This document shows, piece after piece, positions 16,549 through 25,968 of a stretch of 64,000 bases of DNA. Location: assembly GCA_035555435.1 (NCBI GenBank), contig DATMGN010000019.1, positions 1-64,000 of the forward strand. Direction: 5' to 3'. Each line of letters opens with the position of its first letter. Within the stretch, counting starts at the first letter, position 1. The notes beneath the pieces are model-generated. The model saw only the letters and a list, made by a program, of their open reading frames with translations. It did not search any database and was not told the origin of the DNA. Source of the DNA: 73-13 sp035555435 (lineage in GTDB: Bacteria; Actinomycetota; Actinomycetes; Actinomycetales; Microbacteriaceae). The position numbers were made by a program, and so were the translations under genes.

Positions 16549-17697
16549 TCACCCGATCGCGGCGATGCGTCGCACACCCTCCTCGAGCACCTGCGGCGAG
16601 CACGCGTAGTTCAGCCGCGCGAAGCCCTTCCCGGCGTCGCCGAAGTGCACGCCCGGCGTGAGCGCCACCTTCGCCTCCCGCACGATCCGCTTCGCCGGCT
16701 CGTCGCCCCAGCCCAGCGGCCGGAAGTCGATCCACGCGAGGTAGGAGGCCGTCGGCTCGTGCAGGATCGCGCCAGGCAGCTGCGAGCCGAGCAGCTCCCG
16801 AAGTCGCGCCCGGTTCGCCTCGAGCGTCTCGACCGCGTCGGCGAGCCACTGTCGCGATTCGGTGAAGCCCACCGTGGATGCGTGCGTCCCGAGGTGGCTC
16901 ACCCGATGCACGAGCGACTCGGGCAGGCCCTGCAGCCGCGCCGCGACTTCGGGCGAGCCGGGGACCCACCAGGCGCAGGTCAGGCCCGGGGTGTTGAAGG
17001 CCTTCGAGCCGCTCGTCACGCACACGCCGGTCGCGCGCGCGGCATCCGACACGGCGAGATACGGCACGAACTCCGCATCAGAGTGCGTCAGCGCGCCGTG
17101 GATCTCGTCGGCGACGACGAGGACGCCGTGCTCGGCGGCGAGCTCCGCGACCCGCTCGAGGTCGGCGCGCGAGTGCGGGAAGCCGATCGGGTTGTGCGGG
17201 TTGCAGAGCAGATAGACCTTCACGCCGTCGCGGAACGCCGCCTCGATCCCCTCGAGGTCGAGTCCCCGCTGCGTCGAGCCGTCGATGCGCAGCGGCACAT
17301 CGACGAGCGTGCCGCCCGACTCCGTCACCGCCCAGAAGAACGGCGGGTAGACGGGTGTGTTGATGAGCACCCGATCACCCGGCTCGATGACGGCGCGGGT
17401 GATCTCGGTGATCGCGTGCATGACGTTCACCGTCCATTTGAGCGACCTGGGATCGAACGTCCAGCCCCACGCATCCTCGGCGAACGCGGCGAACGCGATG
17501 CCGAGGTCGGGTCGGCGCGAGTCGTACCCGAGGTCCGAGCGGCCGATGAGCTCGACGAGCTTCGCGGCGATCTCGGGTGCCACGGGGTAGTCCATCTCGG
17601 CGACGAACATGGGGAGCACGTCCGGCGGATAGGCGGCCCACTTCGTCGACGTGCGGGTCCGCAGGAGCGCGAGGGGGTCGGCGATCAGCTCGGTCAC
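16549..17697 (-). CDS. MalY/PatB-type PLP aminotransferase-fold C-S lyase (cystathionine beta-lyase)
   Basis: The 382-residue fold-type I PLP enzyme has the MalY/PatB opening KWAAYPPDVLPMFVAEMDYP. The cofactor aspartate is in VVADEIHG near residue 197, the PLP lysine is Lys232 in TSGSKAFNTPGL, and the C-terminal arginine region is FARLNYACSP. These enzymes release homocysteine, pyruvate and ammonia from cystathionine. Opposite cysK and the sulfurtransferase, it completes a sulfur amino acid neighbourhood. An ordinary aminotransferase is less likely because of the PatB-specific N-terminus. Confidence 0.87.
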   Translation of the reverse strand: MTELIADPLALLRTRTSTKWAAYPPDVLPMFVAEMDYPVAPEIAAKLVELIGRSDLGYDSRRPDLGIAFAAFAEDAWGWTFDPRSLKWTVNVMHAITEITRAVIEPGDRVLINTPVYPPFFWAVTESGGTLVDVPLRIDGSTQRGLDLEGIEAAFRDGVKVYLLCNPHNPIGFPHSRADLERVAELAAEHGVLVVADEIHGALTHSDAEFVPYLAVSDAARATGVCVTSGSKAFNTPGLTCAWWVPGSPEVAARLQGLPESLVHRVSHLGTHASTVGFTESRQWLADAVETLEANRARLRELLGSQLPGAILHEPTASYLAWIDFRPLGWGDEPAKRIVREAKVALTPGVHFGDAGKGFARLNYACSPQVLEEGVRRIAAIG

Positions 17698-17746
17698 CCG
17701 CCCAGTCTGGCACTGGCCTCAGGCCCGGCGGATAGGCTGAGGCATT

Positions 17747-18874
17747 GTGACGGACATCGAGATCGGCCGCGGCAAGCGGGCGCGCCGGGCCTGGGCATTC
17801 GACGATGTCGCGATCGTCCCGAGCCGTCGCACGCGCGACCCCGAGGACGTGAGCGTCAGCTGGTCGATCGACGCGTTCACGTTCCCGACGCCCGTCATCG
17901 CGGCACCCATGGACTCCGTCGTGAGCCCCGCGACCGCGATCGAGATCGGACGCCTCGGCGGCCTCGGCGTGCTCGACCTCGAGGGCGTCTGGACGCGTTA
18001 CGAGGAGCCGCTGCCGATCCTCCAGGAGATCAGCGCGCTGCCGGCCGGCGACTCGACCGCTCGACTGCAGGAGGTGTATGCGGAGCCGATCAAGCCCGAG
18101 CTCGTCGCGGCCCGCCTCGCCGAGATCCGGGCGGCCGGCGTCCCCGTCGCGGGAGCGCTCAGCCCCCAGCGCACGGCCGAGCTGCACAAGACGGTCGTCG
18201 ACGCCGGCGTCGACCTGTTCGTCATCCGCGGCACGACGGTGAGTGCCGAGCACGTCTCGAAGACGCGCGAGCCGCTCAACCTCAAGCAGTTCATCTACGA
18301 GCTCGACGTCCCCGTGATCGTCGGCGGTGCCGCGACGTATACGGCCGCCCTGCACCTCATGCGCACCGGCGCCGCGGGCGTACTCGTCGGCTTCGGTGGG
18401 GGCGCGGCGTCGACGACCCGTACGGCGCTCGGCATCCACGCGCCCATGGCCTCCGCGGTCGCCGACGTCGCCGGCGCGCGCCGCGACTACCTCGACGAGT
18501 CGGGCGGTCGATACGTGCACGTGATCGCCGACGGCGGGCTGAGCACGAGCGGCGACATCGTCAAGGCGATCGCCTGCGGCGCGGATGCGGTCATGCTCGG
18601 CACGGCACTCGCGCGCGCCTCCGAGGCGCCCGGTGCCGGCTGGCACTGGGGCGCGGAGGCGCACCACCCCGAGCTCCCGCGCGGCACCCGCGTGCAGGTC
18701 GGCACAGTCGGTTCGCTCGAGCAGGTGCTCTACGGCCCGGCGCATCAGGCCGACGGCACCGTCAACCTGATCGGCGCGCTGCGCCGGTCGATGGCGACGA
18801 CCGGCTACTCGGACCTCAAGGAGCTGCAGCGCGTCGAGGTCGTCGTCGCGCCGTACGAGCCGCGGGCTCGCTGA
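17747..18874 (+). CDS. guaB3: GuaB3 family IMP dehydrogenase-related protein
   Basis: This 375-residue IMPDH/GMPR-fold protein has no CBS domains. It opens EIGRGKRARRAWAFDDVAIVPSRRT replaced here by the same GuaB3-type N-terminus, and the barrel elements APMDSVVSPATAIEIGRLGG and VIADGGLSTSGDIVKAIACG are present. Where GuaB has the GPGSICTT loop, this protein shows FVIRGTTVSAEHVS, so the canonical catalytic cysteine loop is absent. Actinobacteria often carry guaB3 beside guaB, and its exact reaction is less settled. It uses a GTG start. It is followed 12 bases later by glpD. Confidence 0.88.
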   Translation: MTDIEIGRGKRARRAWAFDDVAIVPSRRTRDPEDVSVSWSIDAFTFPTPVIAAPMDSVVSPATAIEIGRLGGLGVLDLEGVWTRYEEPLPILQEISALPAGDSTARLQEVYAEPIKPELVAARLAEIRAAGVPVAGALSPQRTAELHKTVVDAGVDLFVIRGTTVSAEHVSKTREPLNLKQFIYELDVPVIVGGAATYTAALHLMRTGAAGVLVGFGGGAASTTRTALGIHAPMASAVADVAGARRDYLDESGGRYVHVIADGGLSTSGDIVKAIACGADAVMLGTALARASEAPGAGWHWGAEAHHPELPRGTRVQVGTVGSLEQVLYGPAHQADGTVNLIGALRRSMATTGYSDLKELQRVEVVVAPYEPRAR

Positions 18875-18886
18875 GCGGGGCGCGCG

Positions 18887-20596
18887 ATGGCAGTACCGGG
18901 TGCAGGGCGTCTCGGCCCCGCGGAGCGCGACGCCGCGATCGCGCGGCTGCGCGACGAACCGCTCGACCTGCTCGTCGTCGGCGGCGGCATCGTCGGCGTC
19001 GGCACCGTGCTCGACGCCGCCACCCGGGGGCTCGCCTCGGGGCTCATCGAGCAGCGCGACCTCGCCTCGGGCACCTCGAGCCGCAGCAGCAAGCTCGTCC
19101 ACGGCGGCATCCGCTACCTCGAGCAGCTCGACTTCCCGCTCGTGCGGGAGGCGCTCGTCGAACGCGGCCTGCTGCTGCAGGAGGTGGCCCCCCACCTCGT
19201 GCGCCCGATCCGTTTCCTGTACCCGCTGAAGACGCCACTCTTCGAGCGCCTCTACATCGGCGCGGGCATGATGCTCTACGACCTGTTCAGCTGGACGGGC
19301 GGTCGCCCGCCCGGCGTACCGCATCATCGTCATCTGACACGCCGCCAGCTCGCGCGAGCGATGCCGAGCCTCAAGCGCGACGCGTTCGTCGGCGGCCTCG
19401 TCTACTACGACGGCCAGGTCGACGACGCCCGGCTCGTCGCTACGGTCGCCCGGACCGCCGCGTCGTACGGCGCCTCCATTGCGAGTCGCGTCAAGGCGGA
19501 GCGATTCCTCGTGGAGGACGGCGCGGTCGTCGGGGTCGAAGCGCGCGACCTCGAGACCGGCGAGGTGTTCCCGATCCACGCGAGGCGCGTCGTCAACGCG
19601 ACGGGGGTCTGGACCGACGAGACGCTCCGCGGCGTCGGAGCCGATACCGCGATCCGCGTCCGGGCCTCGAAGGGCGTGCACCTCGTCATCCCGCGCGAGA
19701 AGTTCCGCTCGAAGATCGGGTTGCTGCTGCGTACCGAGAAGTCCGTGCTGTTCGTCATCCCGTGGGGCCGCCACTGGCTGATCGGCACGACCGACACCGA
19801 GTGGGAGCTCGATCTCGCGCACCCCGCCGCGACCGCGGCGGACATCGACTATCTCCTCGACCACGTGAACGCCGTGCTCGAGACGCCGCTCACCCGCGAC
19901 GATATCGAGGGCGTCTACGCGGGCCTGCGTCCCCTGCTCGCCGGCGAGTCCGACGAGACGTCGAAGCTGTCGCGCGAGCACCTCGTCGTGCACCCCATGC
20001 CGGGCCTCGTCGCGATCGGCGGCGGCAAGCTCACCACGTACCGCGTCATGGGCAAGGATGCCGTCGATGCCGCGGTCGTCGGCATCGCGGGCGCGCCCGC
20101 GTCGGTGACCGTCGCCATCCCGCTGATCGGCGCCGAGGGCTACGCGGCGGCGCGCAACCGGCGGGGCCGACTGGCCCGGACATCGGGCCTCGCCGTCGAG
20201 CAGATCGACCACCTCCTCGGACGCTACGGCGCCCTCGTCGACGACCTCGTCGACCTCGTCGTCGCGCGCCCGACGCTCGGCGAGCCGCTGCCCGGCACCG
20301 AGTACCTCGGCGCGGAGGTCGTCTACGCGGTGACCCACGAGGGCGCCCTGCACCTCGACGACGTCCTCACCCGCCGCACGCGCATCTCCGTCGAGACGTG
20401 GGATCGCGGCGTCGCCGCCGCGCCGGTCGCGGCCGCCATCATGGCCGAGGCGCTCGGCTGGGATGCGGAGCGCGCCGATCGGGAGGTGGCCGCCTACCTC
20501 GAGCGGGTGGCCGCCGAGCGTGCGAGCCAGCTCCAGCCCGACGACGAGTCCGCCGAGCGGGTGCGGATGACCGCGCGCGACGTGTTCGGCCGATGA
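18887..20596 (+). CDS. glpD: FAD-dependent glycerol-3-phosphate dehydrogenase
   Basis: The 569-residue membrane-associated flavoprotein oxidises sn-glycerol-3-phosphate to dihydroxyacetone phosphate and feeds electrons to quinone. The N-terminal dinucleotide motif GGGIVGVGTVLDAATRG is followed by GTSSRSSKLVHGGIRYLEQ, the DAO-family substrate region, then GGKLTTYRVMGKDAVDA. The C-terminal GlpO-type domain (YLGAEVVYAVTHEGALHLDDVL) is present. The last four bases overlap the SURF1 gene (ATGA). The GDPD gene at 26331 could supply glycerol-3-phosphate. Confidence 0.93.
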   Translation: MAVPGAGRLGPAERDAAIARLRDEPLDLLVVGGGIVGVGTVLDAATRGLASGLIEQRDLASGTSSRSSKLVHGGIRYLEQLDFPLVREALVERGLLLQEVAPHLVRPIRFLYPLKTPLFERLYIGAGMMLYDLFSWTGGRPPGVPHHRHLTRRQLARAMPSLKRDAFVGGLVYYDGQVDDARLVATVARTAASYGASIASRVKAERFLVEDGAVVGVEARDLETGEVFPIHARRVVNATGVWTDETLRGVGADTAIRVRASKGVHLVIPREKFRSKIGLLLRTEKSVLFVIPWGRHWLIGTTDTEWELDLAHPAATAADIDYLLDHVNAVLETPLTRDDIEGVYAGLRPLLAGESDETSKLSREHLVVHPMPGLVAIGGGKLTTYRVMGKDAVDAAVVGIAGAPASVTVAIPLIGAEGYAAARNRRGRLARTSGLAVEQIDHLLGRYGALVDDLVDLVVARPTLGEPLPGTEYLGAEVVYAVTHEGALHLDDVLTRRTRISVETWDRGVAAAPVAAAIMAEALGWDAERADREVAAYLERVAAERASQLQPDDESAERVRMTARDVFGR

Positions 20597-21372
20597 GCGC
20601 CGCGCCGACCACTGCCGCGCCGAGCTTCTGGCAGGTCGCGCGCCGCCCCCGGTTCGTGTGGGGCCTCATCCTCGCGCTCGCGATCGCGGCGCTCTTCGCC
20701 TTCCTCGGGCGCTGGCAGCTCGAGCGCTCGATCGACGCGTCTCGCGTCGTCGGCCCCGACACCGAGGTCGCCGTCGCGCTCGAGGAGCTCGCGAGCCCCG
20801 GCGTAGGCGTCGGCACGGAGACAGCGTGGCGTCGCGCCGCCGCCGAGCTCGAGGTCGTGCCGGGCGACACCCTCATCCTCTCCGGGCGAGTGAACACCGA
20901 CGCGAGCGGCTGGTGGGTCGTCGGGCACGCGCTCGACGCGCAGGGCGTCAGCCTCGCCGTCGCGGCCGGGTGGGCGCCGACCGAGGAGGAGGCGCGTGCC
21001 GCCGCGGCGGCGTTCGACGGAGCGGGCGCCCTCGGCGAGGTCACCGGGCGCTACCTGCCGACGGAGTCGCCGCAGCAGTCCGACTTCGAGGCGGGTGTGC
21101 GCTCGGCGCTCGCGACCGCCGAGCTCATCAACATCTGGACCGATGTCGACGCGATGTACGGCGGCTACCTCGTCCTCGACGTCGCGCCGCACGGCCTCGT
21201 CGAGATCGACGCCCCCGCCCCCGCGCGCGAGGTCGAGGTCAACCTCCTCAACCTCTTCTATGCGCTCGAGTGGGTCCTGTTCGCCGGCGCCGCGGGATTC
21301 ATCTGGTGGCGCGTCGTCAAGGATGCGGTGGATCGCGAGCGCGACGCGACGACCGACCCGCCCGCTGCCTGA
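20593..21372 (+). CDS. SURF1 family cytochrome oxidase assembly protein
   Basis: The 259-residue membrane protein has the SURF1 plan: one N-terminal helix (FVWGLILALAIAALFAFLG) directly followed by RWQLER, an external domain with VNTDASGWWVVGHAL and VAAGWAP, and a second helix near the C-terminus (WVLFAGAAGFIWWRVV). SURF1 proteins help haem a insertion into cytochrome c oxidase. The ATG overlaps the glpD stop. The much longer open frame upstream on this strand is a glpD/guaB3 shadow. The next gene on the same strand starts 45 bases downstream. Confidence 0.88.
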   Translation: MSAAPTTAAPSFWQVARRPRFVWGLILALAIAALFAFLGRWQLERSIDASRVVGPDTEVAVALEELASPGVGVGTETAWRRAAAELEVVPGDTLILSGRVNTDASGWWVVGHALDAQGVSLAVAAGWAPTEEEARAAAAAFDGAGALGEVTGRYLPTESPQQSDFEAGVRSALATAELINIWTDVDAMYGGYLVLDVAPHGLVEIDAPAPAREVEVNLLNLFYALEWVLFAGAAGFIWWRVVKDAVDRERDATTDPPAA

Positions 21373-21417
21373 GCGCGGGCGCAGATCGACCCGAAAGGGC
21401 CCGCCTAGAATCGAGGC

Positions 21418-21855
21418 ATGGCGATCGGACCGCGGGCGGAGGATCTGCCGCGCATCCGCATCGCGCTGGCGTTCTATCGGGTCAGTGCCGCGATCACCGG
21501 CGTCTTCCTGCTGCTGCTCGTGGTCATGATGATCACGCGCTACGGCTTCGGCGCCGACCTCGAGCTCGGCGGTCCCGCGGGCTTCATCTCGCTCGCTCCC
21601 GCCGAGATCATCGAGGCCGACGGCGCCATCAACCTCTCGACGATCATCCTCATCGTCCATGGCTGGCTCTACGTCGTCTACCTGATCTGCGATTTCGCGC
21701 TGTGGCGCCTCGTGCGCTTCTCGTTCCCATACTTCTGCTTCGTCGCGCTCGGTGGCGTCATCCCCTTCATCTCGTTCTACTTCGAGTACCGCGTGCCGAA
21801 GGACATCCGGGCGCGCACGGCCCGGCTCGCCGAGTCCGCGGAGGTCCCCGCATGA
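21418..21855 (+). CDS. DUF3817-like small integral membrane protein
   Basis: The 145-residue protein has about three predicted helices (AITGVFLLLLVVMMI, IILIVHGWLYVVYLICDF, FCFVALGGVIPFISFYFEYRV) and a basic cytoplasmic end. The HGWLYVVYLICDF and VIPFISFYFEYR pattern is that of DUF3817 proteins, often found between SURF1 and guaA in actinobacteria. No function is known. Its stop overlaps the guaA start (ATGA), implying translational coupling with guaA. Confidence 0.8.
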   Translation: MAIGPRAEDLPRIRIALAFYRVSAAITGVFLLLLVVMMITRYGFGADLELGGPAGFISLAPAEIIEADGAINLSTIILIVHGWLYVVYLICDFALWRLVRFSFPYFCFVALGGVIPFISFYFEYRVPKDIRARTARLAESAEVPA

Positions 21856-23420
21856 CCGCTCCCCGTCCCGTCCTCGTCGTCGACTTCGGCGCCCAGTATG
21901 CGCAGCTCATCGCGCGGCGCGTCCGGGAGGCGGGCGTCTACAGCGAGCTCGTCCCGCACACGGTCACGGCCGCCGAGGTCGAGGCGAAGCGCCCGCTCGG
22001 CATCATCCTGAGCGGCGGGCCGTCGAGCGTCTACGAGGAGGGCTCGCCCGATCTCGACCCCGCGATCCTCCAGCTCGGCCTGCCGGTGCTCGGCATCTGC
22101 TACGGCTTCCAGGTCATGGCGCAGCAGCTCGGCGGCGAGGTCGCGCACACGGGCTCGCGCGAGTACGGGCGCACCCCGATGCGCGTCGCCGGTGCCGGCG
22201 GGACGCTGCTGGCCGGCCAGCCCGTCGAGCAGTCGACCTGGATGAGCCACGGCGACTCGGTCGTGCGGGCGCCCGAGGGCTTCGAGGTGCTCGCCTCGAC
22301 CGACGGCACCCCCGTCGCCGCGTTCGGTGACGCCGATCGCGTCCTCTACGGGGTGCAGTGGCACCCCGAGGTCGGCCACACCGAGTACGGCCAACAGGTC
22401 ATCGAGAACTTCCTGCTGCGCGCCGCCCGCCTGACCGCGGACTGGAATTCGGAGAACGTCATCGCCGAGCAGGTCGAGCGCATCCGCGCCCAGGTCGGCT
22501 CGGCCCGCGTCATCGCGGGCCTGTCGGGCGGGGTCGACTCCGCCGTCGCCGCCGCGCTCGTGCACCGCGCGGTCGGCGACCAGCTCACCTGCGTCTTCGT
22601 CGACCACGGCCTGCTGCGGTCCGGGGAGCGCGAGCAGGTGGAGCGCGACTACGTCGCCGCGACGGGCATCCGGCTCGTGACGGTCGACGCGCGTGAGCGC
22701 TTCCTCGCCGCCCTCGCCGGCGTGACGGAGCCGGAGGCCAAGCGCAAGATCATCGGCGAGCAGTTCATCCGGGTCTTCGAGCGGGCGGAGCGCGACCTCG
22801 TCGCGGAGGCAGCGGCCGGCGGCGAGCCGATCCGCTTCCTCGTCCAGGGCACGCTCTACCCGGACGTGGTCGAGTCGGGCGGCGGCGCGGGCACCGCGAA
22901 CATCAAGTCGCATCACAACGTCGGGGGACTCCCCGACGACCTGCAGTTCGACCTCATCGAGCCGCTGCGCACCCTCTTCAAGGACGAGGTGCGCGCGATC
23001 GGGCGGGAGCTGGGACTGCCGGAGGAGATCGTCGGCCGCCAGCCGTTCCCCGGCCCCGGCCTCGGGATCCGCATCGTCGGGGAGGTCACGCAGGCCCGCC
23101 TCGACCTGCTGCGCGAGGCGGACGCGATCGTGCGCGCGGAGCTCACCGCGGCCGGTCTCGACGCTGAGATCTGGCAGTGCCCCGTCGTGCTCCTCGCCGA
23201 CGTCCGCTCGGTCGGCGTCCAGGGCGACGGCCGTACGTACGGTCACCCGATCGTGCTGCGCCCGGTCTCCTCGGAGGACGCGATGACGGCCGACTGGACG
23301 CGACTGCCGTACGAACTGCTCGCCCGAATCTCCAACCGCATCACCAATGAGGTCGCCGGCGTGAACCGCGTCGTGCTCGACGTCACGTCGAAGCCGCCGG
23401 GCACGATCGAATGGGAATGA
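21852..23420 (+). CDS. guaA: GMP synthase (glutamine-hydrolysing)
   Basis: The 522-residue two-domain enzyme aminates XMP to GMP. The class I glutamine amidotransferase domain has GICYGFQ with Cys83 and HPEVGHT. The ATP-pyrophosphatase domain carries the P-loop GLSGGVDSAV near residues 223-232. The dimerisation domain has QPFPGPGLGIRI and ends KPPGTIEWE. I chose the ATG at 21852 because it precedes VLVVDFGAQYAQLIARRV; the longer open frame upstream is a shadow. With guaB and guaB3 it completes guanine nucleotide synthesis in this region. Confidence 0.96.
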   Translation: MTAPRPVLVVDFGAQYAQLIARRVREAGVYSELVPHTVTAAEVEAKRPLGIILSGGPSSVYEEGSPDLDPAILQLGLPVLGICYGFQVMAQQLGGEVAHTGSREYGRTPMRVAGAGGTLLAGQPVEQSTWMSHGDSVVRAPEGFEVLASTDGTPVAAFGDADRVLYGVQWHPEVGHTEYGQQVIENFLLRAARLTADWNSENVIAEQVERIRAQVGSARVIAGLSGGVDSAVAAALVHRAVGDQLTCVFVDHGLLRSGEREQVERDYVAATGIRLVTVDARERFLAALAGVTEPEAKRKIIGEQFIRVFERAERDLVAEAAAGGEPIRFLVQGTLYPDVVESGGGAGTANIKSHHNVGGLPDDLQFDLIEPLRTLFKDEVRAIGRELGLPEEIVGRQPFPGPGLGIRIVGEVTQARLDLLREADAIVRAELTAAGLDAEIWQCPVVLLADVRSVGVQGDGRTYGHPIVLRPVSSEDAMTADWTRLPYELLARISNRITNEVAGVNRVVLDVTSKPPGTIEWE

Positions 23421-23431
23421 GCGCCTAAGCG

Positions 23432-25141
23432 CTACACGACGACCCGCAGCACCACGTCTGCGCCGTCCTGCACGAGCGAAACCTCGCTCGCCCGAGCGTC
23501 GAGATCGCGCAGTCCGATGCCGCGGTCGGAGGCGGTGATCCGCCCCGGGCTCGTGACGACGACCTCGGTGCGGTCGGTGCCGGGCACCAGTCCGATGCGG
23601 ACGGTCGCGCGTTCGCTGCGACTGTGCCGCACGGCGTTCGTCAGTCCCTCGGTCAGCGCGTCGTGCGCGACCGCCGCCGCACTCGCGAGCCCCGCGAGCC
23701 GGTCGAGCGCGCCGGGGTCGACGTCGGTCGTGAGGTCGAGTGCCAGCGACCAGGCGTTGAGCGAGGCGCGGAAGCCGTCTCGGATCGCGCTCGCCGACAG
23801 GCCGCTGCCCGCCGTGCTCGTGACGGGCGCCTCCAGCAGGTGGTCGACCCGGTCGATGAGCCGATCGAGCACGTCGTCGCCCGCCGTGCCGAGCTTGAGC
23901 TGCAGGTAGGTCGCGACGAGGTCCCCCTGGATCTCGGTGTGCAGCAGCCGCCCCGTGTCGACGCCGAGGCTCGCGAGCCGCTGCCGCGCCGCGAAGGCCT
24001 GCCGTTCCGCGTCCGCGAGCGCGATCGCGGTCGCCTCCTGGTGTCCCGCGAGCTCGCGCAGGCTGCTGCGGATGACCGCGAGCACGACGCCGATGATCGT
24101 GTAGCCGATCGCGGCGTACGCGAGGTAGTAGCCGATGATCGGCGTGATCGACTTCGGGCCGAGCAGGACCCAGACGACGAAGCCGGACACGATGAGCTGC
24201 TCGACCGCGAGCACGGTGATCGCCCAGGGCGTCGCGGCGGGCAGGGGGATGCGTCCGATGATGAGGCCGCCGACGTAGGACACGGCGGCGGCGCCCGCGA
24301 CGAGCGCGAGGCCGAGCCACGGCCCCTGCACGTTGAGGACCGGGGGCAGCAGCATGACCATCGCGAGCAGGGTCGTGAGCCACGCCTGCGCGGGGATGAT
24401 CCGGGTGGGGCGGAGCAGGCCGCCCTCGGAGATCGGCCGGGGGGTCGGCACCGCGTCGAGCTCGGCGTCGGCGAGCGCCTCCTCGAGCCCCGAGTCGGTC
24501 ACCTTGTGGCTCAGGGGCCGCACGACGGAGTGCGCGACCCATTGCAGCTCGGTCGCGAGCTCGTCGTCGGGGAGGTCCCGGGCCACGAGCGCGCCGAGCG
24601 CGTCCAGCACGGGCGCGCGCACCTCCTGCTGGAAGCGCTCGACGACGCGGTCGGCGGTCTCGTCGACGAGTTGCACCTGGGCCTCGAGCCGGGTCAGGAC
24701 GGCGAAGAGGCGGCGGCGGCCGTCGAGGTTGCGGCGCACGACGTCGAGCAGCGCGTAAGTCAGCAGGGTCCCGACGCCGATGACGAGCGCGTTGAGGACG
24801 ATGCGGGCGAGTGCGAAGGTCGGGGGGACGAGGTCCACGCCGAGCGCGTGCTGCACGACGGTGATGAGCGCCGGCCGCGCGATGGCGATGAGGACGATCG
24901 CGGCGCCGACGATGCTCCAGCGCAGCCCGGGCCTCCCGGCGACCGCGACCTCGACCGCACCGACACCGAGGTAGGCGCCGAGCAGCAGCAGGTGGACGAC
25001 GACCGACGCGGTCGCTCCGAGCAACCATTCGTGCGGGGTCGTCGCCCGGTCGACGCCGCCGAGGGCGATGAGCAGGTAGGGGGAGAGGACCAGCCAGGCC
25101 CAGATCGAGAAGACCGGGCGCGCGCGGGTCCCCCGGTTCAC
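23432..25141 (-). CDS. membrane sensor histidine kinase-like protein with two membrane blocks
   Basis: The 569-residue protein has about four helices in residues 10-135, a soluble coiled stretch (140-245), then four to five more helices (250-360). A kinase-like tail follows: a possible dimerisation helix with His401 in LLHTEIQGDLVATYLQL, N-box-like EGLTNAVRHS (498-507) and G-box-like GIGLRDLDAR (541-550). The tail resembles HisKA_3/LiaS-type kinases, but the D-box is poor. No response regulator is adjacent. The GTG start overlaps the stop of the BI-1 gene. It converges on guaA with 11 bases between stops. Confidence 0.72.
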   Translation of the reverse strand: MNRGTRARPVFSIWAWLVLSPYLLIALGGVDRATTPHEWLLGATASVVVHLLLLGAYLGVGAVEVAVAGRPGLRWSIVGAAIVLIAIARPALITVVQHALGVDLVPPTFALARIVLNALVIGVGTLLTYALLDVVRRNLDGRRRLFAVLTRLEAQVQLVDETADRVVERFQQEVRAPVLDALGALVARDLPDDELATELQWVAHSVVRPLSHKVTDSGLEEALADAELDAVPTPRPISEGGLLRPTRIIPAQAWLTTLLAMVMLLPPVLNVQGPWLGLALVAGAAAVSYVGGLIIGRIPLPAATPWAITVLAVEQLIVSGFVVWVLLGPKSITPIIGYYLAYAAIGYTIIGVVLAVIRSSLRELAGHQEATAIALADAERQAFAARQRLASLGVDTGRLLHTEIQGDLVATYLQLKLGTAGDDVLDRLIDRVDHLLEAPVTSTAGSGLSASAIRDGFRASLNAWSLALDLTTDVDPGALDRLAGLASAAAVAHDALTEGLTNAVRHSRSERATVRIGLVPGTDRTEVVVTSPGRITASDRGIGLRDLDARASEVSLVQDGADVVLRVVV

Positions 25142-25959
25142 CTGCGTGCGATCGCGATGAGGCGGAGGATCTCCAGGTAGAGCCACACGACCGTCACCAT
25201 GATGCCGAATGCGGCGGTCCAGCCGTACTTGCGCGGCGCACCATTGCGCACGCCGCGCTGGATGAAGTCGAAGTCGAGCACGAGCGAGTAGGCGCCGAGC
25301 AGCACCGCGAGGAGCCCGAGGACCACGCCGAGCGGGATCCCGAAGATCGACACCGAGCCGCGCAGGCCCCACGGGTCGTCGACCGCGCCGGTCAGCATGA
25401 GCACGATGTTGATGAGGGAGAACGCCAGGTAGGCGACCATGACGATGAGGAAGATCTTCGTCGCCTTCTTCGACGCGCGGATCTTGCCGCTCGCGAATAG
25501 CGCGAGCGTCACCCCGACGACGACGAGGGTCGCGAGCACCGCCTGGAAGACGATGCCGGGATTCATGATCTCGTAGAACTGCGAGATGCCCCCGACGAGC
25601 ACGCCCTGCGCCGCCGCGAAGATGAGGATGAGCGCGGGCGACGGCTCGCGCTTGAACACGTTGACGAAGCCGAGCACGAGCGCGACGAGGCCCGCGCCGA
25701 TGAAGACGCCCATCGCCGGGGCCGTCGACGTCGCGTTCTGCATCAGCGTGGCGACCACGATCCAGCCGATGACGGCGCCGGCGATCAGGATCACGAACGT
25801 CAGCGCCGACTTCGTGAGCGAATCCTGGATCGTCATCGGCTCCGGGCGTTGGTACGCCGGCTGCTCGTACATCTCCTGCAGGCGCTCGGCGCTCACCGCG
25901 GTGGACGTGCCCTGCGGCTCGTTCTGGAAGGCGGCGTTGCGGAAGGCGGGATTCTGCAT
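25138..25959 (-). CDS. Bax inhibitor-1 / YccA family membrane protein
   Basis: The 273-residue protein has a hydrophilic, glutamine-rich N-terminus of about 50 residues, then seven predicted helices. Helix 7 contains the family's buried acidic pattern (LVLDFDFIQRGVRNG). The actinobacterial form of BI-1 has this N-terminal extension with NPAFRNAAF. BI-1 homologues act as pH-sensitive Ca2+ leak channels in characterised cases; the role here is unknown. It is probably co-transcribed with the downstream kinase-like gene, which it overlaps by 4 bases. Confidence 0.87.
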   Translation of the reverse strand: MQNPAFRNAAFQNEPQGTSTAVSAERLQEMYEQPAYQRPEPMTIQDSLTKSALTFVILIAGAVIGWIVVATLMQNATSTAPAMGVFIGAGLVALVLGFVNVFKREPSPALILIFAAAQGVLVGGISQFYEIMNPGIVFQAVLATLVVVGVTLALFASGKIRASKKATKIFLIVMVAYLAFSLINIVLMLTGAVDDPWGLRGSVSIFGIPLGVVLGLLAVLLGAYSLVLDFDFIQRGVRNGAPRKYGWTAAFGIMVTVVWLYLEILRLIAIARR

Positions 25960-25968
25960 GGGACCAGG

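Noticed and set aside
16513..21372. 1619-codon open frame on the + strand
   Set aside because: Only its last 259 codons match a family (SURF1). The rest is an Arg/Ala-rich frame running antisense or out of frame through the PatB-like gene, guaB3 and glpD, as expected in very GC-rich DNA.
21777..25028. 1083-codon open frame on the - strand
   Set aside because: Low-complexity Arg/Asp-rich translation overlapping guaA and the kinase-like gene; no start signal and no family pattern.
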